From an uncultured Alphaproteobacteria bacterium (lineage in GTDB: Bacteria > Pseudomonadota > Alphaproteobacteria > RF32 > CAG-239), in the NCBI GenBank assembly GCA_934254915.1, contig CAKQMH010000014.1, positions 1 through 27,889 on the forward strand: 27,889 nt of DNA, written 5' to 3'. Of this stretch, positions 1 through 6,110 are shown in pieces. How positions within the stretch are numbered: the stretch's first letter is position 1; every line of letters begins with the position of its first letter. The notes beneath the pieces are model-generated. The model did no database searches. It was not told the DNA's origin and was given only the letters and a program-made list of their open reading frames with translations. Both the position numbers and the translations under genes were made by a program.

Positions 1-24
1 CTCATCAACTTCCCCTAAGAGCCA

Positions 25-54
25 ATAAAAAAACCGCCCTTACGGACGGTTTTC
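25..54 (-). terminator. Rho-independent terminator after tRNA-Trp
   Basis: Read on the minus strand, the arm AAAACCG (mirrored as CGGTTTT) forms a stem with a CC/GG extension across one mismatch. It is followed by a run of seven T. It lies a few bases past the CCA end of the tRNA gene, so it most likely ends that transcript. Confidence 0.8.
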
Positions 55-58
55 TTAC

Positions 59-134
59 TGGCAGGGGCAGTAAGATTCGAACTCACGACCCTCGGTTTTG
101 GAGACCGATGCTCTACCAACTGAGCTATACCCCT
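59..134 (-). tRNA. tRNA-Trp (anticodon CCA)
   Basis: The reverse complement folds as a complete 76-nt tRNA. The acceptor arm AGGGGTA pairs with TGCCCCT with one G-T wobble. The D arm contains AGCTCAGTTGGTAGAGC, the anticodon loop reads CTCCAAA giving anticodon CCA, and the T arm contains GTTCGAATC. The discriminator G is followed by an encoded CCA end. It supplies tryptophan to the ribosome. In many proteobacteria tRNA-Trp lies directly upstream of secE on the same strand. Here it is on the opposite strand and separated from secE by two membrane-protein genes. Confidence 0.97.
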
Positions 135-149
135 ACAAAATCTTCCCGA

Positions 150-178
150 TTTATATAGTATAAAAATATATAAATCAA
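150..178 (-). promoter_or_regulatory. Promoter of tRNA-Trp
   Basis: On the minus strand TTGATT (173-178) and TATAAA (150-155) are separated by exactly 17 bases, close to the sigma-70 consensus. It sits about 16 bases before the mature tRNA start. The tRNA is therefore probably transcribed independently of the two upstream genes, which end in their own terminator at 276-310. Confidence 0.75.
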
Positions 179-275
179 GTATTTTTTTAATCCTCTTGCA
201 AACATTGCGGCGGTCAAGTTTAAGTCGGCTTGAATTTTTCATATTTAATTAAATAGAGTTTATTTCCCGGATAAC

Positions 276-310
276 AAAAACAGCCTTGTCTTAAAGACAA
301 AGCTGTTTTT
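276..310 (-). terminator. Terminator of the small membrane-protein pair
   Basis: AAAAACAGC pairs with GCTGTTTTT and TTGTC with GACAA across a single mismatch, giving a 14-bp stem with a short loop. T-rich sequence follows on the minus strand. It begins directly after the stop codon of the gene at 315-758. Confidence 0.85.
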
Positions 311-314
311 AGGT

Positions 315-758
315 TTAGCTATCTTCCTTCCAACTTAAGATCATAATCACTAAGGACATTAAGCTTAAGCAGATAAAAAGTTTTAAACCGTTGGCGGCTC
401 GCTCGTCCAATTTGTTTTTGTTGATTCTTTCCGAACTTCCCAAAACAAATTGCGATTTGCGGTCTGATTTTTGATCATCACTCCAGGGCAGAAGTTCAAA
501 TACCACGACCTCTTGCTGATATTGATGCAAATCTTTGTTGCCGCTCCAATCTTTATCATCGAGCAAAACGAATTCTTGGCTATCAACAACGGCATGGTGT
601 TCCGAACCGAAGTATTCTCCGTCAAAAGAGCTAACCACTTTTAGTTCTTGCAGATTGCCGTGACAAACAATCCGATAACGCTGATCATTAAGATGTTTGT
701 ATTGCTGCCATCCTATAAAAGCAAACAGCAGGACAAGGAAACTTAAAATGTACCTCAT
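315..758 (-). CDS. Hypothetical membrane protein, paralogue of its upstream neighbour
   Basis: This 147-residue protein has a hydrophobic segment at about residues 3-17 and another at about 124-141. The polar stretch of roughly 100 residues between them is probably periplasmic. The central part contains an LLDDKDWSGNKD stretch, a YQQEVVVFELLPW stretch and then FVLGSSERI before the second membrane segment. The neighbour at 776-1192 has the same layout and matching landmarks (NKNDWSTGGD, KVYVFKV, AIGSSPTI), so the two look like diverged duplicates. The start ATG ends at 758. Only 17 bases separate it from the upstream gene's stop, so both are probably co-transcribed. I do not recognise the family and propose no function. 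Confidence 0.75.
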   Translation of the reverse strand: MRYILSFLVLLFAFIGWQQYKHLNDQRYRIVCHGNLQELKVVSSFDGEYFGSEHHAVVDSQEFVLLDDKDWSGNKDLHQYQQEVVVFELLPWSDDQKSDRKSQFVLGSSERINKNKLDERAANGLKLFICLSLMSLVIMILSWKEDS

Positions 759-775
759 ATTCTAAAATTTTTAAG

Positions 776-1192
776 TTAATTATCAATTTTGCGGAGACAA
801 ATCACGATAAAAATAAATCCCCCCATGCATACACAGAACGTAATCAGATTATCTTCTTTGTAGCGCTCAAGCACTTGGTCTTGAATCGTCGGGGAACTGC
901 CGATGGCATAGCGAGAACCAACCTTAAATACATAAACTTTAGAGTTTAAGCATTGGGTAATATCTCCGCCGGTACTCCAATCATTTTTATTAATGATTGT
1001 GGTTTTTTCATTGTCTATTAAAGCGATGATATAATCGGTGCGTTTGGCTTCAATGTCATAATAGGTATAGGTGTAAACACTTTGCAGAATACCTTTACCT
1101 ATGAGCTTGTATGAGGTATTGTATGATACGTATGCCCAACATATCAAGGCTACCACCACCAAACAAGTCAGCACTTGGAATAATTTTTTCAT
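776..1192 (-). CDS. Hypothetical membrane protein, first gene of a duplicated pair
   Basis: Starting at the ATG ending at 1192, this encodes 138 residues beginning MKKLFQVLTC. There is an N-terminal hydrophobic segment at about residues 4-20 and a C-terminal one at about 115-133. An in-frame start further upstream (1246) would add 18 polar residues in AT-rich sequence and looks less likely, although no strong ribosome binding site marks either start. The middle holds a (D/N)(K)(N/D)DWS motif, a YVFKVG stretch and an IGSS motif, all aligned with the next gene. Membrane anchoring at both ends around an exported domain suggests an envelope protein. The family is unknown to me. Confidence 0.72.
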   Translation of the reverse strand: MKKLFQVLTCLVVVALICWAYVSYNTSYKLIGKGILQSVYTYTYYDIEAKRTDYIIALIDNEKTTIINKNDWSTGGDITQCLNSKVYVFKVGSRYAIGSSPTIQDQVLERYKEDNLITFCVCMGGFIFIVICLRKIDN

Positions 1193-1325
1193 GTCTAAAG
1201 AATTTAATTGTTTAATAATAATTTTTTTATAACAATTAAATAACATCTATTTGCACAATAGTCAAAGTAAGTTTTAGAAAAAATTAAATCTGTTATCTGA
1301 GTTGCGGAAACAAAGAATATAGTTA

Positions 1326-1354
1326 TTGACAGATATAAAATAATTTACTATGTT
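1326..1354 (+). promoter_or_regulatory. Promoter of secE-nusG
   Basis: A consensus TTGACA (1326-1331) is followed after 17 bases by TATGTT (1349-1354), giving a start near 1361 and a leader of about 120 nt before secE. A perfect TATAAT also occurs at 1423-1428 but has no good -35 element at the usual distance, so it is a weaker second candidate. Confidence 0.65.
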
Positions 1355-1395
1355 AAGCGGCATTAAGCTAGGGTGTATCGGTGATGTTAAGCGGC
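1351..1395 (+). repeat. Direct repeat in the secE leader
   Basis: The 11-mer TGTTAAGCGGC occurs at 1351-1361 and again at 1385-1395. The first copy overlaps the proposed -10 element and the second lies in the leader. It could be a protein-binding pair or a chance duplication. I know of no regulator with this site. Confidence 0.4.
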
Positions 1396-1481
1396 TTGCT
1401 GCTGATGTTGTGCGGTATGTCCTATAATTTTTGCCCTCAGATAGAGGTGTTTTTTTTAATTTACGTTTGGTGGATATGTCC

Positions 1482-1679
1482 ATGGCAAAAATCAGTCCGA
1501 TACAGTTTTTCAGACAGGTAAAACAAGAAGTTAAAAAAGTTACCTGGCCGACTAAAAAAGAAGTTATGCAAACCTCGTTTATGGTTATTGTGATTGTCGC
1601 AATCGCGTCGGCGTTTTTCTTTTTTGTTGATCAGATCCTCGGTTGGGTTGTTAAGTTAATATTGGGTCTTGGAGTTTAG
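1482..1679 (+). CDS. secE: Preprotein translocase subunit SecE
   Basis: This is a 65-residue single-span SecE of the short type common in alphaproteobacteria. It stabilises SecY in the SecYEG channel that exports unfolded proteins across the inner membrane. The sequence shows the amphipathic cytoplasmic helix with the family signature VKQEVKKVTWPTKKEV (about residues 10-25), then one membrane segment (about 30-60). I chose the ATG at 1482 because GGTGG ends about 7 bases upstream. An ATG at 1476 and a TTG at 1431 are in frame but poorly placed. nusG begins four bases after the stop, so the two form the usual secE-nusG unit. Confidence 0.95.
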   Translation: MAKISPIQFFRQVKQEVKKVTWPTKKEVMQTSFMVIVIVAIASAFFFFVDQILGWVVKLILGLGV

Positions 1680-1683
1680 ATTT

Positions 1684-2217
1684 ATGGATGCTCGTTGGTA
1701 TGTGGTGAACGTTCACTCCGGTTGCGAGAAGAAGGTTGCCGAGTCGATTAAAGAACAAGCCGTTTTGAAAAAAATGGAAGACAGAATCTTTGAGGTTATG
1801 ATTCCGACCGAAGAAGTTGTCGAGGTTAGAAAAGGTACGCGTGTGAACAGCGAGCGTAAGTTCTTTCCCGGCTATATCTTGGTTAAGATGATTATGAGTG
1901 ATGATGCTTGGCACTTGGTTAAGGATAATCCGAATGTTACTAACTTTTTGGGCAGCCGTAATAAACCTTATCCGATTACGGAAGCTGAAGCTCAACGGAT
2001 TATGACCCAAATGAAAGAGGGTATTGAACGTCCGCAGACGGTTGTTAACTTTGAAGTCGGTGAACAAGTCAGAGTTTGTGACGGGCCGTTCGCCTCGTTT
2101 GTCGGTTTGGTTGAAGAAGTTGATGCCGAAAAAGCCAGAGTTAAAGTTTCGGTTTCAATTTTCGGTCGTTCGACGCCGGTTGAGTTGGAATTTTCACAGG
2201 TTGAAAAAATAGCCTGA
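1684..2217 (+). CDS. nusG: Transcription termination/antitermination factor NusG
   Basis: NusG (177 residues) binds the RNA polymerase clamp, reduces pausing and links polymerase to Rho or, through S10, to the ribosome. The NGN domain opens with ARWYVVNVHSGCEKKV. It continues through the FFPGYILVKM stretch at about residues 60-70. The C-terminal KOW domain follows at about 125-177, with VGEQVRVCDGPFASFVG. Length and domains are normal. The ATG at 1684 matches the conserved family start and has GGAG about ten bases upstream, within the secE stop region. In most relatives rplK follows directly; here a terminator and two unrelated genes intervene. Confidence 0.97.
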   Translation: MDARWYVVNVHSGCEKKVAESIKEQAVLKKMEDRIFEVMIPTEEVVEVRKGTRVNSERKFFPGYILVKMIMSDDAWHLVKDNPNVTNFLGSRNKPYPITEAEAQRIMTQMKEGIERPQTVVNFEVGEQVRVCDGPFASFVGLVEEVDAEKARVKVSVSIFGRSTPVELEFSQVEKIA

Positions 2218-2228
2218 CCATTGTGCAT

Positions 2229-2254
2229 AAACCCCGCCACAGCGCGGGGTTTTA
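2229..2254 (+). terminator. Terminator after nusG
   Basis: AACCCCGC (2230-2237) pairs perfectly with GCGGGGTT (2244-2251) around a 6-nt loop and is followed by TTT. It separates secE-nusG from mscL, whose start is only about 30 bases further on. Confidence 0.8.
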
Positions 2255-2285
2255 TGATTCTAAATAAGCAAAAAAGAGGGATTAC

Positions 2286-2795
2286 ATGTTTAAAAATTTT
2301 TTAAATGAATTTAAGAAGTTTGCAATGCGCGGTAATGTTATCGACATGGCTGTCGGTATTATCATCGGTGCAGCGTTTGGTAAAATTGTCGATTCATTGG
2401 TAAAAGATGTTATTATGCCGCCGATCGGTTTGTTGTTGGGTAAGGTTGATTTTACCAACTTGTTTGTGGTTTTGAAACAAGGTACGCCGGAATCTCCTTA
2501 TTTGTCCTTGGATGCAGCGCAAAAAGCCGGAGCCGTAACGCTTAATATCGGTTTGTTTATTAATGCGCTTATCAGCTTTATCATTGTGGCATTTGCCGTA
2601 TTTGTGTTGATTAAAGCAATTAACGAATTGCAGGCTAAAATGCTGAAACAAGAAGAAGCCGAAGAAGCTAAGAAAGAGCCGGTTACTAAGGTTTGCCCGT
2701 ACTGTTTTGAAAATATTCCGGTAAAAGCAACCCGCTGCCCGAGTTGTACATCGTATTTGGACGGTAGTGAGCCAAAGTCACACAAAGCTAAGTAG
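2286..2795 (+). CDS. mscL: Large-conductance mechanosensitive channel MscL with C-terminal zinc ribbon
   Basis: MscL forms a homopentameric pore that opens under membrane tension and releases solutes during hypo-osmotic shock. The N-terminal part has the family signature (FKKFAMRGNVIDMAVGIIIGAAFGKIV split over residues 9-35), the first membrane helix at about 19-45, a periplasmic loop, and the second helix at about 86-112. The 169-residue length exceeds the usual 130-150 because of a tail with C137, C140, C151 and C154 in a CPYC-x10-CPSC arrangement typical of a zinc ribbon. Such tails are known in some MscL homologues. The start has an AAGAGGG ribosome binding site. The gene sits between nusG and rplK, where it is not usually found. 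Confidence 0.95.
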   Translation: MFKNFLNEFKKFAMRGNVIDMAVGIIIGAAFGKIVDSLVKDVIMPPIGLLLGKVDFTNLFVVLKQGTPESPYLSLDAAQKAGAVTLNIGLFINALISFIIVAFAVFVLIKAINELQAKMLKQEEAEEAKKEPVTKVCPYCFENIPVKATRCPSCTSYLDGSEPKSHKAK

Positions 2796-2815
2796 AAGTT
2801 TGGTTCTTAGTCATG

Positions 2816-2844
2816 AAAAAGCTCCTCAATTGCGGAGCTTTTTT
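2816..2844. terminator. Bidirectional terminator between mscL and anmK
   Basis: AAAAAGCTCC (2816-2825) pairs perfectly with GGAGCTTTTT (2834-2843). T-rich runs lie on both strands, so it can end the convergent mscL and anmK transcripts. Confidence 0.85.
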
Positions 2845-2846
2845 GT

Positions 2847-4175
2847 TTATCTGTTCCAACCTTTGGCCGCACGCGACCAACGAAGTTTATTGTTGCCGCT
2901 AGGATAGGCAATAACGCCGCAAACAGTGGGTGTGCGGCAGCCGGTTGTTGTCGGCAGGGTGAAAGGCTCAAGGTTGAGAAAACATTTGGCCATGTCGGCA
3001 AATATGCGGGCTTCCATATATTTGCCGCTGATGCCGTAGGTGTCAGACCAGGCGATTTGCGCCGTGGTATCAGTTAAAGCGGCAAATATTTCCTGATGTT
3101 CGGGCAAAACCGAAGCCTGACCGTGTAACAGATTAGTGAAATCATTCATCACCAAAGGATTATGCCAGCCGCCGCCAAAAACTAAAAAATGGTGCGGTTT
3201 TAGGACTTCTGCCGGCAGGTAACGTAAGCTGTAAACAAAAATATAAGCGCTAAAAAATTCGGCAGTGCGAATCCGGTCGGCAAAGGGTAAAGATGAAGAC
3301 TGCAACTCAGGAATTATTTGATACCATGAGGGATCGGAAGATTTGGGCGGCGGTTGCAGAAGATAGTTATCGCCGTTGCGGGTTTGGACAGCCGTATCAA
3401 ACAACCGGCGCAATAGTCCAAAGTCGATATGTCCGTCTTGTCCGAACCGGCCGTTAAAATCACAAGCCTGTTGACGTTCGGTACGGGCTAAAAAGTCAAT
3501 GAAGTGGTTAAACGGTCCGGTGTCAAAGCCGCATACTATTTCGCGGCCGTCAGAATCTTGAGAGATAAGAGCAAGATTGCCGGTGTTGCCGCCGTTGCAA
3601 AAGACAACCGAAAAGATTTTTTGTGTCTGCAAATTTTGCGCAAGGTGGCGGTTATGGAGCGGGGCTAAAGGCGCACCTTCGCCGCCGTTCATTAAGTCAT
3701 CGGAACGGAAGTCAAAAACGACCGGAATGGAAGTCAAATCAGCCAGCATTTGTCCATCGCCAACCTGAAGTGTATAAATCTCCTGCGGGTTAGTGCTGCG
3801 TGCAACGGAAGGCGGAAGGTGCGCACAAGTTTGGCCGTGAAATCCAATGGCGTCAATATTTGATGAGGAAAAACCGCTATCGTTTAGTGCTTGTTTAACC
3901 GCGGCGGCCACAAGGGAGGTATAGTCGTCAATCAACCGGTTAAGTGCCAAAGCCGGTGAAGATATCAGTGCCTCGATGTCGCCGCCGTTGTCTTTGAGAG
4001 CTTGTTTGAGGTTGCGGAAACGTTGCGCCATTTCTTGCGGTATCGGCAGGGAAACGCCGCCGATATCAGAAATTGTGCGGTCGGTGAATTCGGTAATAAC
4101 CACATCAACGGCGTCTAAGGAATTGCCGGTCATTACGCCGATACAGCGGTATGTCTTAGGGTTAACTTTTTTCAT
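2847..4175 (-). CDS. anmK: Anhydro-N-acetylmuramic acid kinase-like protein
   Basis: AnmK opens the 1,6-anhydro ring of anhydro-MurNAc and phosphorylates it, feeding recycled cell-wall sugar into MurNAc-6-phosphate. The 442-residue product keeps the fold signatures: GVMTGNSLDAVD (residues 13-24) at the phosphate-binding start, GFHGQT (111-116), GGNTGN (195-200), GFDTGP with D218 as the likely catalytic Asp, and a C-terminal TTTGCRTPTV stretch. It is longer than the common form of about 370 residues, and the usual MSGTSLDG motif reads MTGNSLDA, so it belongs to a divergent branch. Substrate identity is therefore inferred. The start ATG ends at 4175. It is transcribed against its neighbours and appears inserted between nusG and rplK. 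Confidence 0.82.
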   Translation of the reverse strand: MKKVNPKTYRCIGVMTGNSLDAVDVVITEFTDRTISDIGGVSLPIPQEMAQRFRNLKQALKDNGGDIEALISSPALALNRLIDDYTSLVAAAVKQALNDSGFSSSNIDAIGFHGQTCAHLPPSVARSTNPQEIYTLQVGDGQMLADLTSIPVVFDFRSDDLMNGGEGAPLAPLHNRHLAQNLQTQKIFSVVFCNGGNTGNLALISQDSDGREIVCGFDTGPFNHFIDFLARTERQQACDFNGRFGQDGHIDFGLLRRLFDTAVQTRNGDNYLLQPPPKSSDPSWYQIIPELQSSSLPFADRIRTAEFFSAYIFVYSLRYLPAEVLKPHHFLVFGGGWHNPLVMNDFTNLLHGQASVLPEHQEIFAALTDTTAQIAWSDTYGISGKYMEARIFADMAKCFLNLEPFTLPTTTGCRTPTVCGVIAYPSGNNKLRWSRAAKGWNR

Positions 4176-4291
4176 AAATTGTAATATAGGCTAAAAGCGT
4201 AAAGAAACGGTGAATCAAAATGCTTTTATAGGTTAAATGCCGCAGAGGCGTATCGATAATCAGCCACGGCAATTGAGCGGAAAGAAAATAC

Positions 4292-4319
4292 TTGCAAATT
4301 GAAACAAGTGTGGTATATA
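4292..4319 (+). promoter_or_regulatory. Promoter of rplK-rplA
   Basis: TTGCAA (4292-4297) and TATATA (4314-4319) are separated by 16 bases. Transcription would start near 4327, leaving a leader of about 120 nt that carries the hairpin at 4389-4428. The stretch 4176-4291 shows no convincing gene. Confidence 0.5.
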
Positions 4320-4388
4320 GAAACGACTCTGAAAAATTGAGAGGACTAAATGTGTCCAACAATAACTCAGAGCATTGTTTTAACATAA

Positions 4389-4428
4389 TTTCGTGGGAGA
4401 TCAGCCATGATCTGATAATACCACGAAA
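4389..4428 (+). promoter_or_regulatory. Probable ribosomal protein L1 operator in the rplK leader
   Basis: TTTCGTGG (4389-4396) pairs with CCACGAAA (4421-4428), and AGATCA (4398-4403) pairs with TGATCT (4408-4413). The helices are separated by an asymmetric loop of one G on the left and GATAATA on the right. Two helices with such a purine-rich asymmetric loop imitate the L1-binding part of 23S rRNA, and L1 is known to repress its own L11-L1 mRNA this way. It ends 17 bases before the rplK start, where L1 binding could block initiation. Confidence 0.65.
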
Positions 4429-4445
4429 CCTAACAGAGGTATGAA

Positions 4446-4883
4446 ATGGCTAAATCTAAAAAGAAAATTTTAGGATTAATCAAGCTTCAAATCCCCGCAG
4501 GAAAGGCTAATCCTTCTCCTCCGGTTGGTCCGGCTTTGGGTCAAAAAGGCTTGAACATTATGGAATTTTGTAAAGCATTCAACGCTGCTACTCAAAAATT
4601 AGAACCAGGTATTCCGGTACCGGTTGTAATTACTGCGTTCGAAGATAAGTCTTTTACATTCGTTACTAAACTTCCGCCTGTTGCTTACTATTTGAAAAAG
4701 GCTGCTAATGTTAAGTCCGGTTCTAAAGAGCCTAACAAAAACTTTGTCGGTCAAATTACATTGGCTCAGGTTAAAGAAATCGCTGAAGCTAAAATGCCGG
4801 ATTTGAACTGCTCAACTGTTGAGTCGGCTATGAATATGGTTAAAGGTCAGGCTGTTTCTATGGGTATCAAGGTTGTGGAGTAG
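4446..4883 (+). CDS. rplK: 50S ribosomal protein L11
   Basis: L11 (145 residues) binds the GTPase-associated region of 23S rRNA and forms the base of the stalk contacted by EF-G, EF-Tu and RelA. The N-terminal domain shows the family signature IKLQIPAGKANPSPPVGPAL followed by GQKGLNIMEFCKAFN. The rRNA-binding C-terminal domain begins near residue 72 and ends with DLNCSTVESAMNMVKGQAVSMGI. Length is normal. An AGAGG ribosome binding site lies just before the ATG. It is the first gene of an L11-L1 operon behind its own promoter and probable L1 operator, and rplA starts within five bases of its stop. Confidence 0.98.
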   Translation: MAKSKKKILGLIKLQIPAGKANPSPPVGPALGQKGLNIMEFCKAFNAATQKLEPGIPVPVVITAFEDKSFTFVTKLPPVAYYLKKAANVKSGSKEPNKNFVGQITLAQVKEIAEAKMPDLNCSTVESAMNMVKGQAVSMGIKVVE

Positions 4884-4887
4884 TATG

Positions 4888-5568
4888 ATGGGAAAAAGAA
4901 TCGAAAACGCTTATAAGACAGTTAATAAAGAGCAGGCTTATGCGCTCAAAGATGCTGTTAAAATCGTTAAACAGAATGCTACTGCAAAATTTGACGAAAC
5001 TATTGATATTGCCGTAAATTTGGGCGTTGACCCGAAATATGCCGATCAGATGGTAAGAGGCGTTTGCGCTCTTCCGCACGGTACAGGTAAAACTGTTCGC
5101 GTTGCTGTTTTGGCGCAAGGTGAAAAAGCTGACCAAGCTAAAGCTGCCGGTGCAGATATCGTCGGAGCTGAAAGCTTGATTGATTCAATCTTGAGCGGTA
5201 AAGTTGATTTCGACAGATGTATCGCCACTCCCGATATGATGGGTATGGCCGGTAAAGTTGCCCGTATTTTGGGACCTAAAGGCTTGATGCCGAACCCGAA
5301 ACTCGGTACCGTTACCACCGATGTCGAAAATGCAGTTAAAAAGGCTAAAGCCGGTGAAGTTCAATATCGTGTTGAAAAGAACGGTATCGTTCATGCCGGT
5401 GTTGGTAAAGCCAGCTTTACTGAAGAACAACTCTATGAAAACGCAGCCGCTTTCATCGATGCAATCATGAAAGCGAAACCGAGTGGAGCTAAAGGAACTT
5501 ATGTTAAGAAGATTTCGTTGAGTTCGACTATGGGGGTTGGCGTCAAAGTAGACTCGACAAATCTCTAA
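4888..5568 (+). CDS. rplA: 50S ribosomal protein L1
   Basis: L1 (226 residues) forms the mobile stalk that helps deacylated tRNA leave the E site, and it represses its own operon. Recognisable stretches are VDPKYADQMVRG in the first domain and GRVARILGPKGLMPNPKLGTV-like sequence (here GKVARILGPKGLMPNPKLGT) at about 124-143 in the inserted domain. The end is KISLSSTMGVGVKV. Two adjacent ATG codons at 4885 and 4888 are possible. I prefer 4888 because GGAG at 4877-4880 is then 7 bases away. The gene lies 4 bases after rplK. A non-coding stretch of over 500 bases follows before rplJ. Confidence 0.97.
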   Translation: MGKRIENAYKTVNKEQAYALKDAVKIVKQNATAKFDETIDIAVNLGVDPKYADQMVRGVCALPHGTGKTVRVAVLAQGEKADQAKAAGADIVGAESLIDSILSGKVDFDRCIATPDMMGMAGKVARILGPKGLMPNPKLGTVTTDVENAVKKAKAGEVQYRVEKNGIVHAGVGKASFTEEQLYENAAAFIDAIMKAKPSGAKGTYVKKISLSSTMGVGVKVDSTNL

Positions 5569-5584
5569 TTTTTAGGAATTTGCA

Positions 5585-5673
5585 AAGAGGGCTTCATACT
5601 TGTAATTATTTCGCTCGTGTACCTCCGTTTTTTGTACACGTCGCTCAATAATTACAGCGTAGCAAGCCCTCTT
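5585..5673. repeat. Large interrupted palindrome downstream of rplA
   Basis: Three nested perfect arms form one 89-nt hairpin: AAGAGGGCTT (5585-5594) with AAGCCCTCTT (5664-5673), TGTAATTATT (5601-5610) with AATAATTACA (5647-5656), and CGTGTAC (5616-5622) with GTACACG (5634-5640). The 11-nt apical loop contains TTTTTT. The 27 paired positions are interrupted by two near-symmetric internal loops, and TCGCTC occurs in direct orientation on both sides. No T-run follows on the plus strand, so it is not a standard terminator. It may be a dispersed repeat element, a processing site or a structured RNA. It appears once in this window. Confidence 0.7.
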
Positions 5674-5685
5674 ATCAAATTCAGT

Positions 5686-5746
5686 ATGTTGCGGCAGAGA
5701 GGGTTACGCAAAAGTTACCGCGCAGCACACATCCTTATCGCAACAT
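5686..5746 (+). repeat. Inverted repeat between the large palindrome and the terminator
   Basis: ATGTTGCG (5686-5693) is matched by CGCAACAT (5739-5746) around about 45 bases, in which GTTAC occurs twice. The arms could form a long-loop stem in the rplKA transcript. No function is evident. Confidence 0.4.
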
Positions 5747-5756
5747 GCACAGGTTT

Positions 5757-5790
5757 GAAAAAGGGGAGCTTAATGGCTCTCCTTTTTTCT
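5757..5790 (+). terminator. Terminator of rplK-rplA
   Basis: AAAGGGGAGC and GCTCTCCTTT pair over 10 bp with one G-T wobble around a loop of about six bases and run into TTTTTT. It lies just upstream of the rplJ promoter, so L11-L1 and L10-L7/L12 appear to be separate transcription units. Confidence 0.8.
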
Positions 5791-5837
5791 GATGTTTTTT
5801 AGTAATAAAGATGTCATCTAAGGCCGATAAAAAATAC

Positions 5838-5866
5838 TTGACTTTAGATGATGAATGGTTTATTAA
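5838..5866 (+). promoter_or_regulatory. Promoter of rplJ-rplL
   Basis: TTGACT (5838-5843) is followed after 17 bases by TATTAA (5861-5866). It sits between the terminator at 5757-5790 and the L10-type leader, as expected for an independent rplJL promoter. Confidence 0.65.
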
Positions 5867-5870
5867 CACC

Positions 5871-5962
5871 TCTACAAGGATGGCTTTGGCCATTCGACCT
5901 GTCCAAGACTGCCGGTGGGTTTACCCTTAATATCCAGCATAGACGGAGTGAGTGAGATTTTA
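5871..5962 (+). ncRNA. Ribosomal protein L10 leader (autoregulatory mRNA element)
   Basis: The leader contains CAAGACTGCCGG, then GGGTTTACCCTTAAT, then CAGCATAGACGG, followed by GTGAG. This order (AAGACyGCmGG, a small hairpin followed by TTAAT, then a CmGCrTAGACGG strand that closes the structure) matches the L10 leader of E. coli as I remember it and the Rfam L10_leader family. The L10-(L7/L12)4 complex binds this element and represses translation of rplJ and rplL. It lies just after the proposed promoter and about 150 nt before rplJ. The outer boundaries are approximate. Confidence 0.85.
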
Positions 5963-5975
5963 TTTTATCATCTAT

Positions 5976-6024
5976 TTTCTCCATGGGCAGATTTAGGTCC
6001 CGTCAGGGTGACTGTATGGAGAAA
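5976..6024 (+). promoter_or_regulatory. Second hairpin in the rplJ leader
   Basis: TTTCTCCAT (5976-5984) pairs perfectly with ATGGAGAAA (6016-6024). CCC and GGG can pair again inside the loop. It lies between the L10-type element and the rplJ start. It may take part in the switch that exposes or hides the rplJ start, but that is inference. Confidence 0.45.
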
Positions 6025-6110
6025 TCATCTCCTTATATGTTTAGTCTTGGCGGAAATTGTAATAAGGTTGCGTCGTTGTTCGCAGCGGCGTGTTAATTTG
6101 GAGATAACAA

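Noticed and set aside
4162..4386. Minus-strand reading frame of 74 codons upstream of rplK
   Set aside because: It overlaps the anmK start and the proposed rplK promoter, lacks a ribosome binding site, and its composition looks like translated AT-rich non-coding sequence.
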